Shown here: piece after piece, positions 40,713 through 50,282 of the stretch
How positions within the stretch are numbered: position 1 is the first letter of the stretch
Layout: every line of letters starts with the position of its first letter
NCBI RefSeq assembly: GCF_018613805.1
Contig: NZ_JAGGPL010000001.1
Span: 248,001-312,000, forward strand
DNA from: Arthrobacter sp. ISL-48
GTDB lineage: Bacteria > Actinomycetota > Actinomycetes > Actinomycetales > Micrococcaceae
Length of the DNA stretch: 64,000 nucleotides
Reading direction: 5' to 3'
Notes under the pieces: model-generated
What the model saw: the letters and a program-made list of their open reading frames with translations, nothing else
What the model was told of the DNA's origin: nothing
The model's database searches: none
Made by a program: the position numbers and the translations under genes

Positions 40713-43433
40713 CTACTTCGGCAGCGCGGAGGAGAGCTCGTCGCGGCTCCGTACCCCGAGCTTGACATAGGTACGGTACAGGTGGCCCTCCACCGTACGC
40801 ACCGAGACCATCAGCCGCTGTGCAATCTCGCGGTCCGTCAGTCCCTGCAGTGCGAGTTCCACGATGTCCTGCTCACGGCGGGTCAGATGCACAGCAGGCG
40901 CGGCGGCGATGAAGTGTCCCTCCCGGAAGCGCTCGCCCAGTTCATGGTCGCATTTCTCCCGCAATGCGACTGCCTGCCTGGAGCGGCGGCGTTCACCGGC
41001 CTGCTCCAGCAGGGTGCTTGCCTTGGCGTATGCCTCCCTGGCCAGGTTGACGAATCCGGAGGCCTCCAGGTCGGCAGCCGAAATCATCAGGTCATCGGCG
41101 TCCTCGGACTCCCAGTTCTTCGCCAGCGCCAGCATCGCGGCCGCCCAACGGCCTTCGACGTCCCTCGCCAGGGAGTGCACGAGTGAAATGACCGAGTGAT
41201 CGCCCAGGTCCCAACAGAGGGACAGGAACTCGAGCAGGGTTCCCGCCCTGGCGGATACCTCAGGGGTAGTGGCCAGGGTGTGAAGCGAAGCCAGGCCTTT
41301 TCCGTCGCGTGCAAGGTACTCTGACGCCGCCGCGGCATAGGCCGCCGACAGCAGTTCGTAGGCTGGCCCGTGGGTTGAGTCCTTATAGTCCTGCTCCAGC
41401 CGTTTCGCCTGGGCGGAGTCCCCTAGCCTCGCCGCCACGTAGAAGCCCAAGGCCGAGCCGAAGCGTAACAGCTGCTGCGGGTCGTTGAGCCTTAGTGCTT
41501 CCACGGCCGGCAGGATCATCTGGTAGGCGCGTTCCATCCGGCCTTGGCGCAGCAGCGAGTAGCCGCGCAGGATCTGGACGCTGCCGCCGAACGTGGCGGC
41601 TGCCTGCGTCTGCTCCGCGGCGTAGTTGGCCAGCTCCCGTTCGGCGGACTCCCACTCGCCCATGGACAGGTAGCCGGTGACGAGCCTGCCCAGCACGTAT
41701 TCGTTGAAAAAGAACAGGCCATCCCGAAGCGCGGGAAGTTCGGAGGCCGCCAGAAGCGCGGCATCCAGCCCCTGGACGGATCGTCCGGCGGCTGAGAGTG
41801 TGTGTGACAGCAAGGCCATCCCAACAGCCCTGAGGGCGTCGTCGGCGGGTCCTCCGGGGTTGCGGTTCCTCAGGTCGTGGACTTCGGTTGCGAGGGTCTC
41901 GTGGTCGCCGGCTGCTCCGAGTTCCAGCAGGTAAAGCATCTGGTCCTGCCAGGACCTGGCTCCCGCCCCGGCGGGGTGGCTGTCAGTTCCGCCGGCAGAA
42001 GAGCCAGGCGCCTGAACAGTGAGCCCGGCACGGTGGAGGAGCTCCCGTGACTCTGCCGCGAGCGCTTCGAGGGATTTGCCAAGGGCTTGATGGCACGAGG
42101 CCCTGAGCATCAGCACGTGGGCAGCGTCGGGGCTGTCCGCAAGCTGCAGCCAGGCTCCGTCCAGGATCGTTGCCGCCTCCTCGTACTCGCCCTGGTTGAA
42201 CAATGCACGGGCCTGCACGGCCCGGGCGTGCGGTACGAGGTCCGGATCGTGCACTCTGGCCGCCATCGTCCTGGCACTCAGGTTTCTCAACCGCCCGACG
42301 GCGGCGCGTGCTGCTTCGAGCAGGTCGGCGTCCGGGACCCGCTGCCCACATTCGAGCGCCCATTCCACAGCCCTCAGCCGGCCATCGGCCCCAACATGTG
42401 CAACTTCACCCTGGCTGCGGATCCTTTCCAGAAGCTGAAGGCTTCGTGAGACGGACACATTTTTCCTCAGCGCCTCGCCGATCAACGCGTTCCACATCCG
42501 GAGCTCGGCGGGGTGCCCGGAGCTCTCAACGATCATTTGCTGGTCCAGCAGGGACCTGACCACGTCGGCTCCGTTGATGTCCTCGATGACCTTGCGGGCT
42601 ACGGGTTCGGCCAGGGCAATGAGTTTGAGGGCATCCTGTTCCTGGGGACGGCGCCGGAGGAGGTCCTTTGTGAGAACCGCCGTGAGCCTGGCGCCGTCAG
42701 AGGGCAACGGTCCCAGCAGCACCCAGATACCATTCCGCTTGGCCAGCACTCCCAGCTCGGCTGCGTCATGGAGCAGCGCGTCGAGGATCCGCGGGTTACC
42801 GCCGGAAGCGATCCAGATTGTGTCAACCGTGCCGGAAGGAACCGTTCCATCAAGAACATGGGAGAGGACTTCCTCGATCTGTTCCCGGTTCAGCGGCCGA
42901 AGGTCCACCCGGTCCGCCAGGCCGTCATACCAGAGCTGAGCCAGCGGCTGTGGCAGTCCCGGACGTGGCCTGCCGGCCGCGACCACGCTGACCCAGCCAG
43001 CCGAAATCATGTCCGCCACGATGCTCGCTGTTGCTTCGTCAAGGTGGTGGGCGTCATCAACCACCAGAAGGAGCGGAGTGTCTTTGCCGGCCTTGAGCTT
43101 CTCAAAGTAGGCCCACACGGACCTCAGGACTGCCACCGGGGAAACTGAGTCCTCAGCAGTCAGCTCCGCCGTGTAGGGGGCCAGGACACCGAAAGGGACC
43201 GCCGACAAGGATGAGCTTCCATGCATCTGCACGACGATCATTTCCGCTGAAAGGCGCTCGGTAATTGCTTCGGCCAAGGCGGACTTCCCGACGCCGGGCC
43301 CTGCCATCAGGAAGACGGCCTGGCTCGTCCGGCTGCGGATGATGTTGCAGGTCCGGTCCAGCGGCTCGCGCCTGCCGGTGAGCAGACGCGATGCCGGTCC
43401 CGCTTTCGGGTTGTGGCCGTTAGACGAGTCCAG
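40713..43433 (-). CDS. LuxR-family AAA-ATPase regulator, second of a tandem pair, non-standard start
   Basis: This large ATP-binding LuxR regulator has an NTPase domain (TGRREPLDR, Walker A MAGPGVGKSALAEA, Walker B LLLVVDDAHHLD), a long helical TPR-like middle, and a C-terminal LuxR helix-turn-helix (LTRREQDIVELALQGLTDREIAQRLMVSVRTVEGHLYRTYVKLG). The first ATG/GTG/TTG in frame is at 43307, only five codons before the Walker A glycines. The frame stays open for 42 more codons that encode the expected N-terminal strand and helix. Beginning at CTG 43433 gives 906 residues, close to the 912 of its paralogue, with AGGGG eight bases before. It overlaps the paralogue's end by 14 bases. Target genes are unknown. 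Confidence 0.8.
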   Translation of the reverse strand: MDSSNGHNPKAGPASRLLTGRREPLDRTCNIIRSRTSQAVFLMAGPGVGKSALAEAITERLSAEMIVVQMHGSSSLSAVPFGVLAPYTAELTAEDSVSPVAVLRSVWAYFEKLKAGKDTPLLLVVDDAHHLDEATASIVADMISAGWVSVVAAGRPRPGLPQPLAQLWYDGLADRVDLRPLNREQIEEVLSHVLDGTVPSGTVDTIWIASGGNPRILDALLHDAAELGVLAKRNGIWVLLGPLPSDGARLTAVLTKDLLRRRPQEQDALKLIALAEPVARKVIEDINGADVVRSLLDQQMIVESSGHPAELRMWNALIGEALRKNVSVSRSLQLLERIRSQGEVAHVGADGRLRAVEWALECGQRVPDADLLEAARAAVGRLRNLSARTMAARVHDPDLVPHARAVQARALFNQGEYEEAATILDGAWLQLADSPDAAHVLMLRASCHQALGKSLEALAAESRELLHRAGLTVQAPGSSAGGTDSHPAGAGARSWQDQMLYLLELGAAGDHETLATEVHDLRNRNPGGPADDALRAVGMALLSHTLSAAGRSVQGLDAALLAASELPALRDGLFFFNEYVLGRLVTGYLSMGEWESAERELANYAAEQTQAAATFGGSVQILRGYSLLRQGRMERAYQMILPAVEALRLNDPQQLLRFGSALGFYVAARLGDSAQAKRLEQDYKDSTHGPAYELLSAAYAAAASEYLARDGKGLASLHTLATTPEVSARAGTLLEFLSLCWDLGDHSVISLVHSLARDVEGRWAAAMLALAKNWESEDADDLMISAADLEASGFVNLAREAYAKASTLLEQAGERRRSRQAVALREKCDHELGERFREGHFIAAAPAVHLTRREQDIVELALQGLTDREIAQRLMVSVRTVEGHLYRTYVKLGVRSRDELSSALPK

Positions 43434-46158
43434 TCAGATCACCCCTGGAAGTTACACCTAGCTTGGTGAAGACCTGGTACAAATGGCCTTCGACTGTCCG
43501 GACCGAGACGCCCATCTCCAACGCGATGTCCCGGTTTGATGCCCCGCGGCCTGCGAGCCGTGCGATCTGCCGCTCCCTGCTGGTCAGGAGAGGGCTGCCG
43601 CTGCTGGGCACGATCGGCAGGCTGGCCACGGTGGCAGCCAGCACATCGAGCCGTGCCTGGGCTGTCCTGGCGGAGGCGGAATCTCCGGCCTGGCGGGCGT
43701 AATCCACTGCCAAGGCCATACATCTGGCCTCCACAGCATCGAGTTCAAGCGTCGCGGCGAGTTCCCCGCCTGCCAGGAGGGTTTTGGCGTCCTTGGTCCT
43801 GCTGCCCACGGCGATCAGTCGCGAGATTTCCGCGAGCGGGCCCTGACGGTGACCCGCGACGTCCTCCATGAGCCGGAAGTCGGCCTCACTACCGTTGACG
43901 GTGGCCCCGAGCAGGCTGATCCCGGCCAGGGTGTATCTTCCAGCCGCGATGTTCCGCCGCGCCGACTCTTTCAGGCGGGCCGCGGCGTCGGCCTCACCCA
44001 GCCAGCGGCCGGCCATGTCCGCGCAGAATTCGATGATGCTGCGGGTGGGGAAGCTGCAGGGCCCGACGGGCCTCCGGAGCTTCTCCAGATACTTGCGGGC
44101 CTGCCCGGCATTGCCGATCTGCGCATAGGCCAAAGCGGTGGCGGCATAGGCTGCATGAAGCGAACTATGGACGGGCCGAAGCTCCAGTTGCGCTGCTGCG
44201 GACAACAGGGAATCCAAGGCGGCCGCACCACGGCCGGAGTAGACGTAGGCGATTCCCGCTGACAGCTCGGCAGCGGAGCTGCGGTACGGCAGCCGGTGCG
44301 CTTCCCGGGTAGCCGGCGGATCCAGGAGGTCGATGCACCGGTGCCATTGTCCGGCCGTCAGCAGAACTGAGTATGCCTCGGCAGCAAAGTGCTCACGGAG
44401 GCCTACGATGTGGCCGGCGTCCGAGATTTGGCCTCCGAGCTGCCGCATGAGGCGCAGCGCGTCCATTTCACGTCCGGTCAGGGACAGGGCGGTCATCAGA
44501 ATCACAGCGGAGTTCATCCGGAACCTGGTGTCCGGGTTCCGGACGGGATCCGCGGCGGCTTCGAGGGCTGGAATCATGGAGGCGTAGTCCCCGACGAATG
44601 CCTTGTACTCGAACTCGCTAAGACTGATGCGGTTTGCGGCCACAGCCAGCGGGGCCGGCCAATCCTCGGCCACCCCCGCGTTTGCTCCAAGCCGGCTCCT
44701 TGCCTCCCCCAGCAGGGCGGGAACCCGGTCGGTGTGCTCCGGCAGCCACACCATCACCCGGGACTTCGCGGCTATGACATGGGCGTATTCGTCCACGCCC
44801 AGGCTGTCCAGCTGCGGCCGGGAGATGTCGTCGAGGGCCGCCATCGCCTGGATGGGAAGGTCGAGCAGCAGGTACGCCGCCGCTTTCTGCCGCTGGGCGG
44901 GCACCCACTGGGGGGCATCCCGCTTGAGCGTGTCTGCGTAGGTGAGGGCGAAATTCGGGTCAAAGAGCTGTACCGCAGCCTCGGCGGCGGCCAAAGCCAT
45001 GTCCGGGCTCAGTTCAGCTTCGCATTCGTGGGTCCAGGCAGCGAAGGCCATGAGCTCGTCCACCGTCATGGACGAAGGATCCGGCTCCGCGCCCTCCAGG
45101 AGCAGGTTCCGAAGCTCCCGGCGCCTGGCGATGCTGAGCCAGGAGCGGACCACATCCCCAACGTACTTTTCCCGGAGTGATACCCAACGGCTGTCCGAAT
45201 CGTCGATGTCGAGCAGGCCGGCGTCCTCCATGTCAGCCACGATCCCGGCACCGTAAAGCGTGGTGAGCCTGGAAAGCTCCACGCTCCTGGCGCAGGACAG
45301 CATCTCGATGACTTCCCGGGTCTCGGGAGATTTCCTCGCCCAACGAGACCGCACGATATCGTCCAGGCTGGCCGCTCCGTCGAGCACCACCTTGTCGCGG
45401 AGGGTCCATACCGAGTCCGCGAGCACCAGGTTTCCGGATTGCTGCTGTTCGGTCACCAGCGCCTTCAACAGCAGAGGGTTTCCGCCGACAATGCTGTGAT
45501 AGGTGCTGACCAGGGAGGCGGAGACGCGGTGCCCCAGCAGGGACAACAGCACCTGGCGGGTCTGAAGCTCGTTCAGATTGTCCAGCCTGACTTCGGTCAA
45601 CCGGCGGTCTGTAAGGAGCCAGTGGAAATCGGCGGGAAGGTCGCTGCTCTTCGGTGCCACTGCCACGATGCGTGCTGTACCGGTGAGGAGGACGTTCAGG
45701 AGTACACCGGCGCTCATGTCGTCGATGCTGCCGGCGGTGTCCAGGGTGATGATGCACTGGCGTCCGGCTGCATCGCTCTTAATCAGGGATGTGATACCGC
45801 GAAGAATTGCCGTGGGGGAACCCATGTATGCCTGGGGAAGCCGTGCCAGCAGGAAAGCGAGGCACCCGTAGGGGGTTGTCGCAGCGGCGGGCCCGCTGCG
45901 CAGCTGCAAGGTCCAGACGTCGGCGCCAAGTTCAGCAACAGCGGTCCGCGCCAGGGAAGACTTGCCGACGCCGCGCCCCCCGGTGATCACCACGCCCAAA
46001 GATTCCTTGCTGGTGAGTGCTGTGCGGACGGCTTCCAGGTTGGCGCTTCGGGCTGGAACAGACCAGCGCTGAAGCTCTGACGTGCCGGAGGTGTCCGTGT
46101 TCGACTCAACAGCGTTGAGCGTTGACCCACGTCCCCAGCTGAGTGGCTCGATTGACAT
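43420..46158 (-). CDS. LuxR-family AAA-ATPase regulator, first of a tandem pair
   Basis: This 912-residue LuxR protein has the same plan as its downstream neighbour: P-loop ATPase with ITGGRGVGKSSLARTAV at about residues 60-70, Walker B region IITLDTAGSIDD, a helical repeat middle of about 550 residues, and a C-terminal helix-turn-helix with LTSRERQIARLAGRGASNRDIALEMGVSVRTVEGHLYQVFTKLG. Such regulators couple ATP binding and an unknown signal to promoter activation. The two paralogues overlap and are probably made from one transcript. An 18-bp palindrome 16-33 bp before ATG 46158 is a candidate site for its own control. No ligand domain is recognisable. Confidence 0.88.
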   Translation of the reverse strand: MSIEPLSWGRGSTLNAVESNTDTSGTSELQRWSVPARSANLEAVRTALTSKESLGVVITGGRGVGKSSLARTAVAELGADVWTLQLRSGPAAATTPYGCLAFLLARLPQAYMGSPTAILRGITSLIKSDAAGRQCIITLDTAGSIDDMSAGVLLNVLLTGTARIVAVAPKSSDLPADFHWLLTDRRLTEVRLDNLNELQTRQVLLSLLGHRVSASLVSTYHSIVGGNPLLLKALVTEQQQSGNLVLADSVWTLRDKVVLDGAASLDDIVRSRWARKSPETREVIEMLSCARSVELSRLTTLYGAGIVADMEDAGLLDIDDSDSRWVSLREKYVGDVVRSWLSIARRRELRNLLLEGAEPDPSSMTVDELMAFAAWTHECEAELSPDMALAAAEAAVQLFDPNFALTYADTLKRDAPQWVPAQRQKAAAYLLLDLPIQAMAALDDISRPQLDSLGVDEYAHVIAAKSRVMVWLPEHTDRVPALLGEARSRLGANAGVAEDWPAPLAVAANRISLSEFEYKAFVGDYASMIPALEAAADPVRNPDTRFRMNSAVILMTALSLTGREMDALRLMRQLGGQISDAGHIVGLREHFAAEAYSVLLTAGQWHRCIDLLDPPATREAHRLPYRSSAAELSAGIAYVYSGRGAAALDSLLSAAAQLELRPVHSSLHAAYAATALAYAQIGNAGQARKYLEKLRRPVGPCSFPTRSIIEFCADMAGRWLGEADAAARLKESARRNIAAGRYTLAGISLLGATVNGSEADFRLMEDVAGHRQGPLAEISRLIAVGSRTKDAKTLLAGGELAATLELDAVEARCMALAVDYARQAGDSASARTAQARLDVLAATVASLPIVPSSGSPLLTSRERQIARLAGRGASNRDIALEMGVSVRTVEGHLYQVFTKLGVTSRGDLTGLV

Positions 46159-46173
46159 GAACTTATCCCCTAC

Positions 46174-46191
46174 ATCCCGCTATAACGGGAT
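46174..46191 (-). promoter_or_regulatory. 18-bp palindrome before the LuxR-ATPase pair
   Basis: ATCCCG-CTATAA-CGGGAT has perfect 6-bp arms, and its centre, CTATAA, is itself nearly symmetric. A further ATCCC half-site lies nine bp closer to the start codon (46165-46169). The site is 16 bp before ATG 46158, over the likely promoter or leader. LuxR-type regulators bind symmetric sites of about 18-20 bp, so autoregulation is plausible. Confidence 0.5.
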
Positions 46192-46276
46192 AAAGCCCCA
46201 TCGCTCCCCCGCTTACGAAGAAGACTACCCCTTGGCACAGACAGTAAAACAGGGAAGCCGGGTATTAAGTTTTTTC

Positions 46277-46867
46277 CTAGAGCTCTGACTTCGCGGGATG
46301 GAACTTCTGCTGGGCCGCCGTCAGCCCGTCCCGGACCAGTACGTCTACGGCGTCCGCCGCCTCGTCCAGCAGGAACGGAAGTTCCTTCCGCTCGGTCGCC
46401 GCGAAATCGCGCAGTACATAGTCAGCGGTGTCCATGCGTCCCGGGGGCCTGCCCACCCCGACCCGCACCCTCAAATAGTCCTTGGTAGCGAGGGCCTTGG
46501 ATATGTCCCGGAGCCCGTTGTGGCCGCCTTCCCCGCCGCCGCTCTTCAATTTCACAGTGTTAAAGGGGATGTCAATTTCATCGTGCACAGCCACGATGTG
46601 GTCGGGCGCGATGCCATAGAAGTTGGCCAGGGCCGACACCGGGCCGCCGGAGACGTTCATGTAGCTCATCGGTTTGGCCAGCACAACCCGGGGTCCGCCG
46701 ATCCCCAGCCGTCCTTCAAGTACCTGGGCGCGGGCTTTATGGGTCTTGAAACTGGCGCCCAGCCGGCCCGCGAGTTCATCCAGAACCATTTGGCCGACGT
46801 TGTGCCTGTTGCCTTTGTATTCTGCTCCGGGGTTTCCGAGGCCAACGATCAGCCAGGTGTCAGTCAT
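46277..46867 (-). CDS. pth: Peptidyl-tRNA hydrolase
   Basis: This 196-residue Pth hydrolyses peptidyl-tRNA released from stalled ribosomes. The catalytic region is [27 protein letters not shown], with the essential His and Asn. [25 protein letters not shown] and [15 protein letters not shown] complete the active site. It is last in the order glmU, prs, rplY, pth, a common arrangement in actinobacteria. A hairpin at 46902-46927 lies between rplY and pth, so pth may also have its own promoter. Confidence 0.95.
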   Translation of the reverse strand: MTDTWLIVGLGNPGAEYKGNRHNVGQMVLDELAGRLGASFKTHKARAQVLEGRLGIGGPRVVLAKPMSYMNVSGGPVSALANFYGIAPDHIVAVHDEIDIPFNTVKLKSGGGEGGHNGLRDISKALATKDYLRVRVGVGRPPGRMDTADYVLRDFAATERKELPFLLDEAADAVDVLVRDGLTAAQQKFHPAKSEL

Positions 46868-46901
46868 GGGTTAATCCTAAGGTGGTGCTGAAAACGGCAG
46901 C

Positions 46902-46927
46902 GGCCGGACCCCAACAGGGATCCGGCC
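46902..46927 (-). terminator. Hairpin after rplY
   Basis: GGCCGGA (46902-46908) pairs with TCCGGCC (46921-46927); an inner CCC/GGG pair lies around an AACA loop. On the minus strand the stem is followed by GCTGCCGTTTTC, which gives a delayed T-tract. The left flank plus stem shares an exact 18-mer (AACGGCAGCGGCCGGACC) with the hairpin after rpfB at 55017. Confidence 0.55.
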
Positions 46928-46958
46928 ACCCAGCCAGCGGCTGTGGATACTCGCGTGA

Positions 46959-47543
46959 TTACTCGGCTGCGGCTTCGGCGCCAGCTTCAGCGTCTTCTTC
47001 AGCCGACTCGTTGGCCTCGGAGATGTTGACGACAAGTGCCTCGGGCTCGGCGAGCAGGATGGAGCCCTTCGGAAGGACCAGGTCGGAAGCGTGGATGTGC
47101 TGGCCAGCGCTGCGGCCCTCGATGTCGACCTCGATGGCGGTGGGCAAGTGGGTTGCCTCGGCCTCAAGGGAGATGACGGTGAGTTCCTGGTTGTAAACGT
47201 TGCCCGGAGCAAGTTCGCCGACAATATGGACGGGGATGTCCACCGTGACCTTCTCGCCCTTGCGGACGGTCAACAGGTCGACGTGCTCGATGATCTGCTT
47301 GACGGGATCGCGCTGGATGTCCTTAACCAGGGCAAGGTGGTCTTCACCGTTGATGTCCAGGGACAGCAGCGCGTTGGCGACGCGCACAGCCAGGGTGGTG
47401 GACCTGGCCGGCAGGGTGATGTGGATCGGCTCGGCTCCGTGGCCGTAGATGACAGCCGGGATCTGGCCGGCGGCACGGGCGCGGCGAGCAAAACCCTTGC
47501 CGAATTCGGTGCGTACTTCTGCTGCGAGCTTCTGCTCAGACAT
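46959..47543 (-). CDS. rplY: 50S ribosomal protein L25/general stress protein Ctc
   Basis: This 194-residue long-form L25 (Ctc type) binds 5S rRNA. The N-terminal L25 domain has LAAEVRTEFGKGFARRARAAGQIPAVIYGHG and LVKDIQRDPVKQIIEHVDLL. The C-terminal TL5-type beta domain covers residues about 95-175. The acidic tail, ESAEEDAEAGAEAAAE, is usual for actinobacterial members. The ATG at 47543 follows GAGGAGATACAC. A non-coding stretch of 262 bp to prs probably holds its promoter. Confidence 0.94.
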   Translation of the reverse strand: MSEQKLAAEVRTEFGKGFARRARAAGQIPAVIYGHGAEPIHITLPARSTTLAVRVANALLSLDINGEDHLALVKDIQRDPVKQIIEHVDLLTVRKGEKVTVDIPVHIVGELAPGNVYNQELTVISLEAEATHLPTAIEVDIEGRSAGQHIHASDLVLPKGSILLAEPEALVVNISEANESAEEDAEAGAEAAAE

Positions 47544-47805
47544 GTGTATCTCCTCGGAACTAAAACGGTGTTCAGCAAGGGCGGAGGTCTGTTTGCGACC
47601 TTCAACGCCGGACGGCCCGCAGGCTGTCCTTCACGAAGGGAGATTCAGACCCAGTCGATAACGGAGACCTGCAATCCGGTTTCCGTGTGTGCGGCAACCA
47701 GATGCTCTCCCTCGCCAAGGTATCGTCAAGTAGCTTACCAGCGCCCGGCCTGATTACTGAAAACGGGCCGGGGCGCCGGAGCTGCGGGTCGTCGTCCGGA
47801 ACGGT
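47544..47805. other. 262-bp intergenic region between prs and rplY
   Basis: No gene is supported. The rplY promoter and leader should lie here, with a GAGGAGAT ribosome site at its left end. On the prs side a GC-rich block (CGGGCCGGGGCGCCGG) is followed, reading on the minus strand, by CCCGTTTTC. That would fit a weak terminator for prs, but no stem longer than four or five pairs stands out. Confidence 0.4.
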
Positions 47806-48786
47806 TCAGGCGTTGCCATCGAACAGGCTCGTGACGGAGCCGTCGTCGAACACTTCACGGATGGCACGCGCGATCAACGGCGCGATGGAAAGCACGGTCA
47901 GCTGCCGGAACTGCTGGGATGAGTTGATGGGCAGCGTGTTGGTGACTACGACTTCCCGTGCCCCGGATTCTGCGAGCCGCTGGGCGGCAGGATCGGAGAA
48001 CACGGCGTGCGTCGCAGCGATGATGACATCCTTGGCTCCGGCGTTCTTGAGCACCTGGACGGCACCGGAGATGGTTCCACCGGTGTCAATCATGTCATCG
48101 ATCAGGACGCAGGTGCGTCCTTCGATCTGGCCCACCACGGTCTTGGAGATGGCCTGGTTGGGAACGGTCAGGTCGCGGCTCTTGTGCACGAACGCCAGCG
48201 GCGCGCCCCCCAGGCGCTCAGCCCACTGCTCCGCGACGCGGACCCGCCCGGTGTCCGGAGAAACCACGGTGATGTTTTCAGCGTCCACTCGGGTGCGGAT
48301 GTAGTCCGCCAGGAGCGGGATGGCCATGAGGTGGTCTACGGGTCCATCGAAGAAACCCTGGATCTGCGACGTGTGCAGGTCAACGCTCATGATGCGGTCG
48401 GCGCCCGCCGTCTTGTAGAGGTCCGCCACCAGGCGGGCCGAAATCGGCTCGCGCCCGCGGCCCTTCTTGTCCTGGCGGGCGTACGGGTAGAACGGCGACA
48501 CCACCGTGATGCGCTTGGCGGAAGCCCGCTTCAGCGAATCGATCATGATCAGCTGTTCCATGAGGTGGTTGTTCAGCGGCGCAGGGTGGGCCTGGATCAC
48601 GAAGGCGTCCGTGCCTCGCACGCTCTCCCCGGCCCGGACGTAAATCTCGCCGTTCGCGAAGTCGTAGGCATCAATGGGCAGCAGTTCTGTTCCGAGCTCT
48701 TTGGCGATCTCCCGCGCAAGCTCAGGATGGGCCCGCCCAGCGGCAAGCACCAGCTTCTTCTCGCCGCGCGCCGTTATTTCGGTCAT
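47806..48786 (-). CDS. prs: Ribose-phosphate pyrophosphokinase
   Basis: This 326-residue PRPP synthetase makes phosphoribosyl pyrophosphate from ribose-5-phosphate and ATP for nucleotide, histidine and NAD synthesis. Signatures are FVIQAHPAPLNNHLMEQLIMID, PFYPYARQDKKGRGREPI, the catalytic VDLHTSQIQGFFDGPVDHL and the PRPP loop VLIDDMIDTGGTI. Its ATG overlaps the glmU stop by one base (TAATG), so translation is coupled. PRPP supply also links it to the NAD salvage genes, though only by pathway. Confidence 0.96.
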   Translation of the reverse strand: MTEITARGEKKLVLAAGRAHPELAREIAKELGTELLPIDAYDFANGEIYVRAGESVRGTDAFVIQAHPAPLNNHLMEQLIMIDSLKRASAKRITVVSPFYPYARQDKKGRGREPISARLVADLYKTAGADRIMSVDLHTSQIQGFFDGPVDHLMAIPLLADYIRTRVDAENITVVSPDTGRVRVAEQWAERLGGAPLAFVHKSRDLTVPNQAISKTVVGQIEGRTCVLIDDMIDTGGTISGAVQVLKNAGAKDVIIAATHAVFSDPAAQRLAESGAREVVVTNTLPINSSQQFRQLTVLSIAPLIARAIREVFDDGSVTSLFDGNA

Positions 48787-50282
48787 TATTGCTTGCCCTC
48801 TTCTGTAGGTGCGTGTTCTGTGGGTGCATTGTTACGTGAGGAATCCGTGGAGGCAGCCTGGGCCAGTTCGGCAGAGCGGGTGCCGGGGCGGTTGGCCTGG
48901 ACCCAGCCCTCGGCATTGCGCTGGGCGGTAAGGGACAGGGCAAGGGCACCGGCCGGGACATCCCTGCGGATCACTGCGCCGGCGCCGCTGTAGGCGCCGT
49001 CCCCAACGGTGACCGGCGCAACAAAGACCGTGTTCGAACCCGTGCGGACGCCCGAGCCGATCACCGTGCGGTGCTTCTTCTCGCCGTCGTAGTTGGCAGT
49101 GATGTTGCCGCAGCCGATGTTGGTGTCCTCGCCGATTTCGGCATCCCCGGCATAGCCGAGGTGTGAGAGTTTGGAGCCGCGGCCGATGGTCACGTTCTTG
49201 GTCTCGTAGAACGCACCGATCTTGCCGGTCTCACCCAGCACGGTGCCGGGCCGGAGGTACGTGAAGGGTCCGACGGCGGACTCCGCGCCGATGACCGCCC
49301 CGGAGCCGTGCGTGCGGGTCACCGTGGCTCCCGCGCCGATGCGGACGTCGGTCAGCGTTGAGTCGGGTCCGACGACGGCGTCCCTGGCCACAGTGGTGCT
49401 GCCGTGCAGCTGTGTGTTGGGGAGGATCCGGACGTCTTCCTCGAGGGCCACCGTGGCGTCGATCCAGGTGGTGGCCGGGTCCACCACGCTAACGCCCGCG
49501 CGCATCCAGGCCTCCACGATCCGGCGGTTCAGCTCGGCGCCCAGGGCGGCCAGCTGCACCCGGTCGTTGGCGCCCTCGACCTGCCAGCGGTCTTCGGTGA
49601 CGACGGCGGCGACCCGCCCGCCTGCCTGCCTTGCCAGTCCGAGGACGTCTGTGAGGTACTTTTCGCCCTGCGAGTTGTCGGTGGTCACATGGACCAGCGC
49701 GTCACGGAGGACGCCTGCGTCGAAGGCGTAGATGCCGGAATTGACCTCACGGATAAGGCGCTCCGTTTCTGAAGCGTCCTTGTGCTCTTTGATGCCGGTC
49801 ACTGAGCCGTCTTCGCCGCGGAGGATCCGGCCATAGCCGGTGGCGTCATCGAGCAGGGCGGTGAGCACCGTGACCGCGTTGGCTTCCCGCTCGTGGGTGG
49901 CCACGAGTTCGGCCAGCAGGGCGCCGGTGAGCAGCGGAACGTCGCCGTACGTCACCACGACGGTACCTATGAGAATTTCCTGTGCGTCCAAGGCGTGGAG
50001 CGCGACTTCCACTGCCCGGCCCGTACCGGGAACGTCGTCCTGATCGACGATGATGGCGCCGGGGTCAAGCTCGGCGACGTGGCCGGCCACAAGGTCACGC
50101 TCATGACGGACCACCAGGGCCAGCTGCTTCGGATTGATGCTGCGGGCCGCCAACAAGGCGTGTCCCACCATGGAGAGCCCGCCGATCTCGTGGAGGATCT
50201 TGGGGGTACGGGATTTCATCCGGGTACCGGCACCTGCTGCCAGAACGATGACGGCGGCTGGGCCGGTAGTCTCGGGGATCAC
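48786..50282 (-). CDS. glmU: Bifunctional GlmU (UDP-N-acetylglucosamine synthesis)
   Basis: This 498-residue bifunctional enzyme makes UDP-GlcNAc for peptidoglycan: glucosamine-1-phosphate acetylation by the C-terminal left-handed beta-helix, then uridyl transfer by the N-terminal domain. The nucleotide motif is VLAAGAGTRMKS at the start, and GTGRAVEVALHAL and VVTYGDVPLL follow. The hexapeptide repeats include FVAPVTVGDGAYSGAGAVI. A C-terminal extension of about 40 residues is disordered, Ser/Asn/Glu-rich and typical of actinobacterial GlmU. The start is GTG 50282. Confidence 0.95.
   Translation of the reverse strand: MIPETTGPAAVIVLAAGAGTRMKSRTPKILHEIGGLSMVGHALLAARSINPKQLALVVRHERDLVAGHVAELDPGAIIVDQDDVPGTGRAVEVALHALDAQEILIGTVVVTYGDVPLLTGALLAELVATHEREANAVTVLTALLDDATGYGRILRGEDGSVTGIKEHKDASETERLIREVNSGIYAFDAGVLRDALVHVTTDNSQGEKYLTDVLGLARQAGGRVAAVVTEDRWQVEGANDRVQLAALGAELNRRIVEAWMRAGVSVVDPATTWIDATVALEEDVRILPNTQLHGSTTVARDAVVGPDSTLTDVRIGAGATVTRTHGSGAVIGAESAVGPFTYLRPGTVLGETGKIGAFYETKNVTIGRGSKLSHLGYAGDAEIGEDTNIGCGNITANYDGEKKHRTVIGSGVRTGSNTVFVAPVTVGDGAYSGAGAVIRRDVPAGALALSLTAQRNAEGWVQANRPGTRSAELAQAASTDSSRNNAPTEHAPTEEGKQ

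Noticed and set aside
43305..43307. ATG 43307 as the start of the downstream LuxR-ATPase
   Set aside because: It would leave no room before the Walker A motif, although the upstream DNA in frame clearly encodes the expected N-terminal segment.
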